A stretch of 6,630 bases of DNA. Origin: an uncultured Clostridia bacterium. Lineage in GTDB: Bacteria; Bacillota; Clostridia; TANB77; CAG-508. Made by a program: the position numbers and the translations under genes. The stretch covers positions 1 to 6,630 of the forward strand of contig CANRLE010000058.1 of the NCBI GenBank assembly GCA_947631385.1, read 5' to 3'. The notes below the pieces were generated by a model that saw nothing but the letters and a program-made list of their open reading frames with translations, was not told where the DNA came from and did no database searches. Numbering within the stretch: position 1 is the first letter of the stretch; every line of letters begins with the position of its first letter. Positions 6,377 to 6,630 of the stretch are shown piece by piece.

Positions 6377-6630
6377 ATGATTAAAAAAGAAAGAGGAGCA
6401 ATCACATTATTTACAGTAGTAATATGTATGTTTTTATTAGTAAATGTACTATTAATAAATATAGGGGTAATGAATAGAAATGCAAGTCAAGAAAAAGAAA
6501 TAGCAAAAATAAGTGAAAATTACGAAGTAAGTCAAGCAAAGATGGAACAGGCATATCAAGAAGCAATAGAATCAAATGAATATCCAACATATGGACAACT
6601 ATTAAAACTACTAGAACAAGCAAAAGAAGA
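6377..6630 (+). CDS. Membrane-anchored stalk protein, right paralogue of the fibre-like gene (3' end outside window)
   Basis: The frame is open from the ATG at 6377-6379 to the window edge, giving 84 full codons. It begins MIKKERGAITLFTVV, a basic tip plus hydrophobic helix (residues 8-31), and continues into the same Gln/Glu/Lys-rich stalk as the left copy. Of 84 residues, 76 match the left protein, and the eight differences are mostly conservative (for example A22V, V29I, K34R). A GGGAGGA site lies 6-7 nt before the start. It is transcribed rightward, away from cdaA, from its own promoter. Because the window ends inside the stalk, whether it carries a collar-like tip too is unknown; by homology it probably does. 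Confidence 0.78.
   Translation, partial: MIKKERGAITLFTVVICMFLLVNVLLINIGVMNRNASQEKEIAKISENYEVSQAKMEQAYQEAIESNEYPTYGQLLKLLEQAKE

Noticed and set aside
1..6630. Insertion sequence or transposon bounded by the inverted copies
   Set aside because: The repeats are coding genes with their own promoters, the interior has no transposase or integrase, and no target-site duplication can be seen within the window.

Overview
The window is strongly AT-rich, uses the standard code (Trp is TGG throughout) and has strong Shine-Dalgarno sites, TTG/ATG starts and sigma-A-like promoters. With a CdaA-type diadenylate cyclase, a DUF2651-like protein, a YkpA/YbiT-type ABC-F protein and many Lys, Ile and Asn residues, this points to a low-GC Bacillota. 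An uncultured gut-type clostridial lineage is my guess, but nothing here fixes the taxon.

Layout: two incomplete, closely related genes lie at the two ends and point outward. One runs leftward from 570 and the other rightward from 6377. Each encodes a short cytoplasmic tip, a prepilin-like hydrophobic N-terminus and a helical stalk. The left copy continues into a phage tail-collar/baseplate-like domain; the right copy is cut off before that point. Their promoters match as well, so the block between them is bounded by a diverged inverted repeat, about 90% identical over the 254 nt of coding sequence that can be compared.

The genes between them all read on the minus strand, right to left. A first group starts from a good promoter at 6216-6243: a 44-residue single-span membrane peptide, the membrane diadenylate cyclase cdaA, truA (broken by two frameshifts) and a DUF2651-like membrane protein with an Asn-rich, Cys-tipped tail. 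A perfect 13-bp palindrome then precedes a second promoter at 3753-3781. That promoter drives a tight three-gene operon: a two-repeat metal permease of the ArsP_2 type, an ABC-F ATPase and a dCMP deaminase. A hairpin at 700-729 probably ends it.

The interior genes are housekeeping or stress functions (second-messenger synthesis, tRNA modification, ribosome-associated ATPase, pyrimidine deoxynucleotide supply, metal export) and do not form one pathway. The parts most worth a second look are the outward-facing pair of fibre-like surface genes as a possible inversion or shuffling locus, the decayed truA, and cdaA without its usual partner cdaR. I see no RNA genes, CRISPR arrays, transposases or phage structural modules. 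The only intergenic stretches of note, 571-810 and 6191-6376, hold the promoters and terminator listed.
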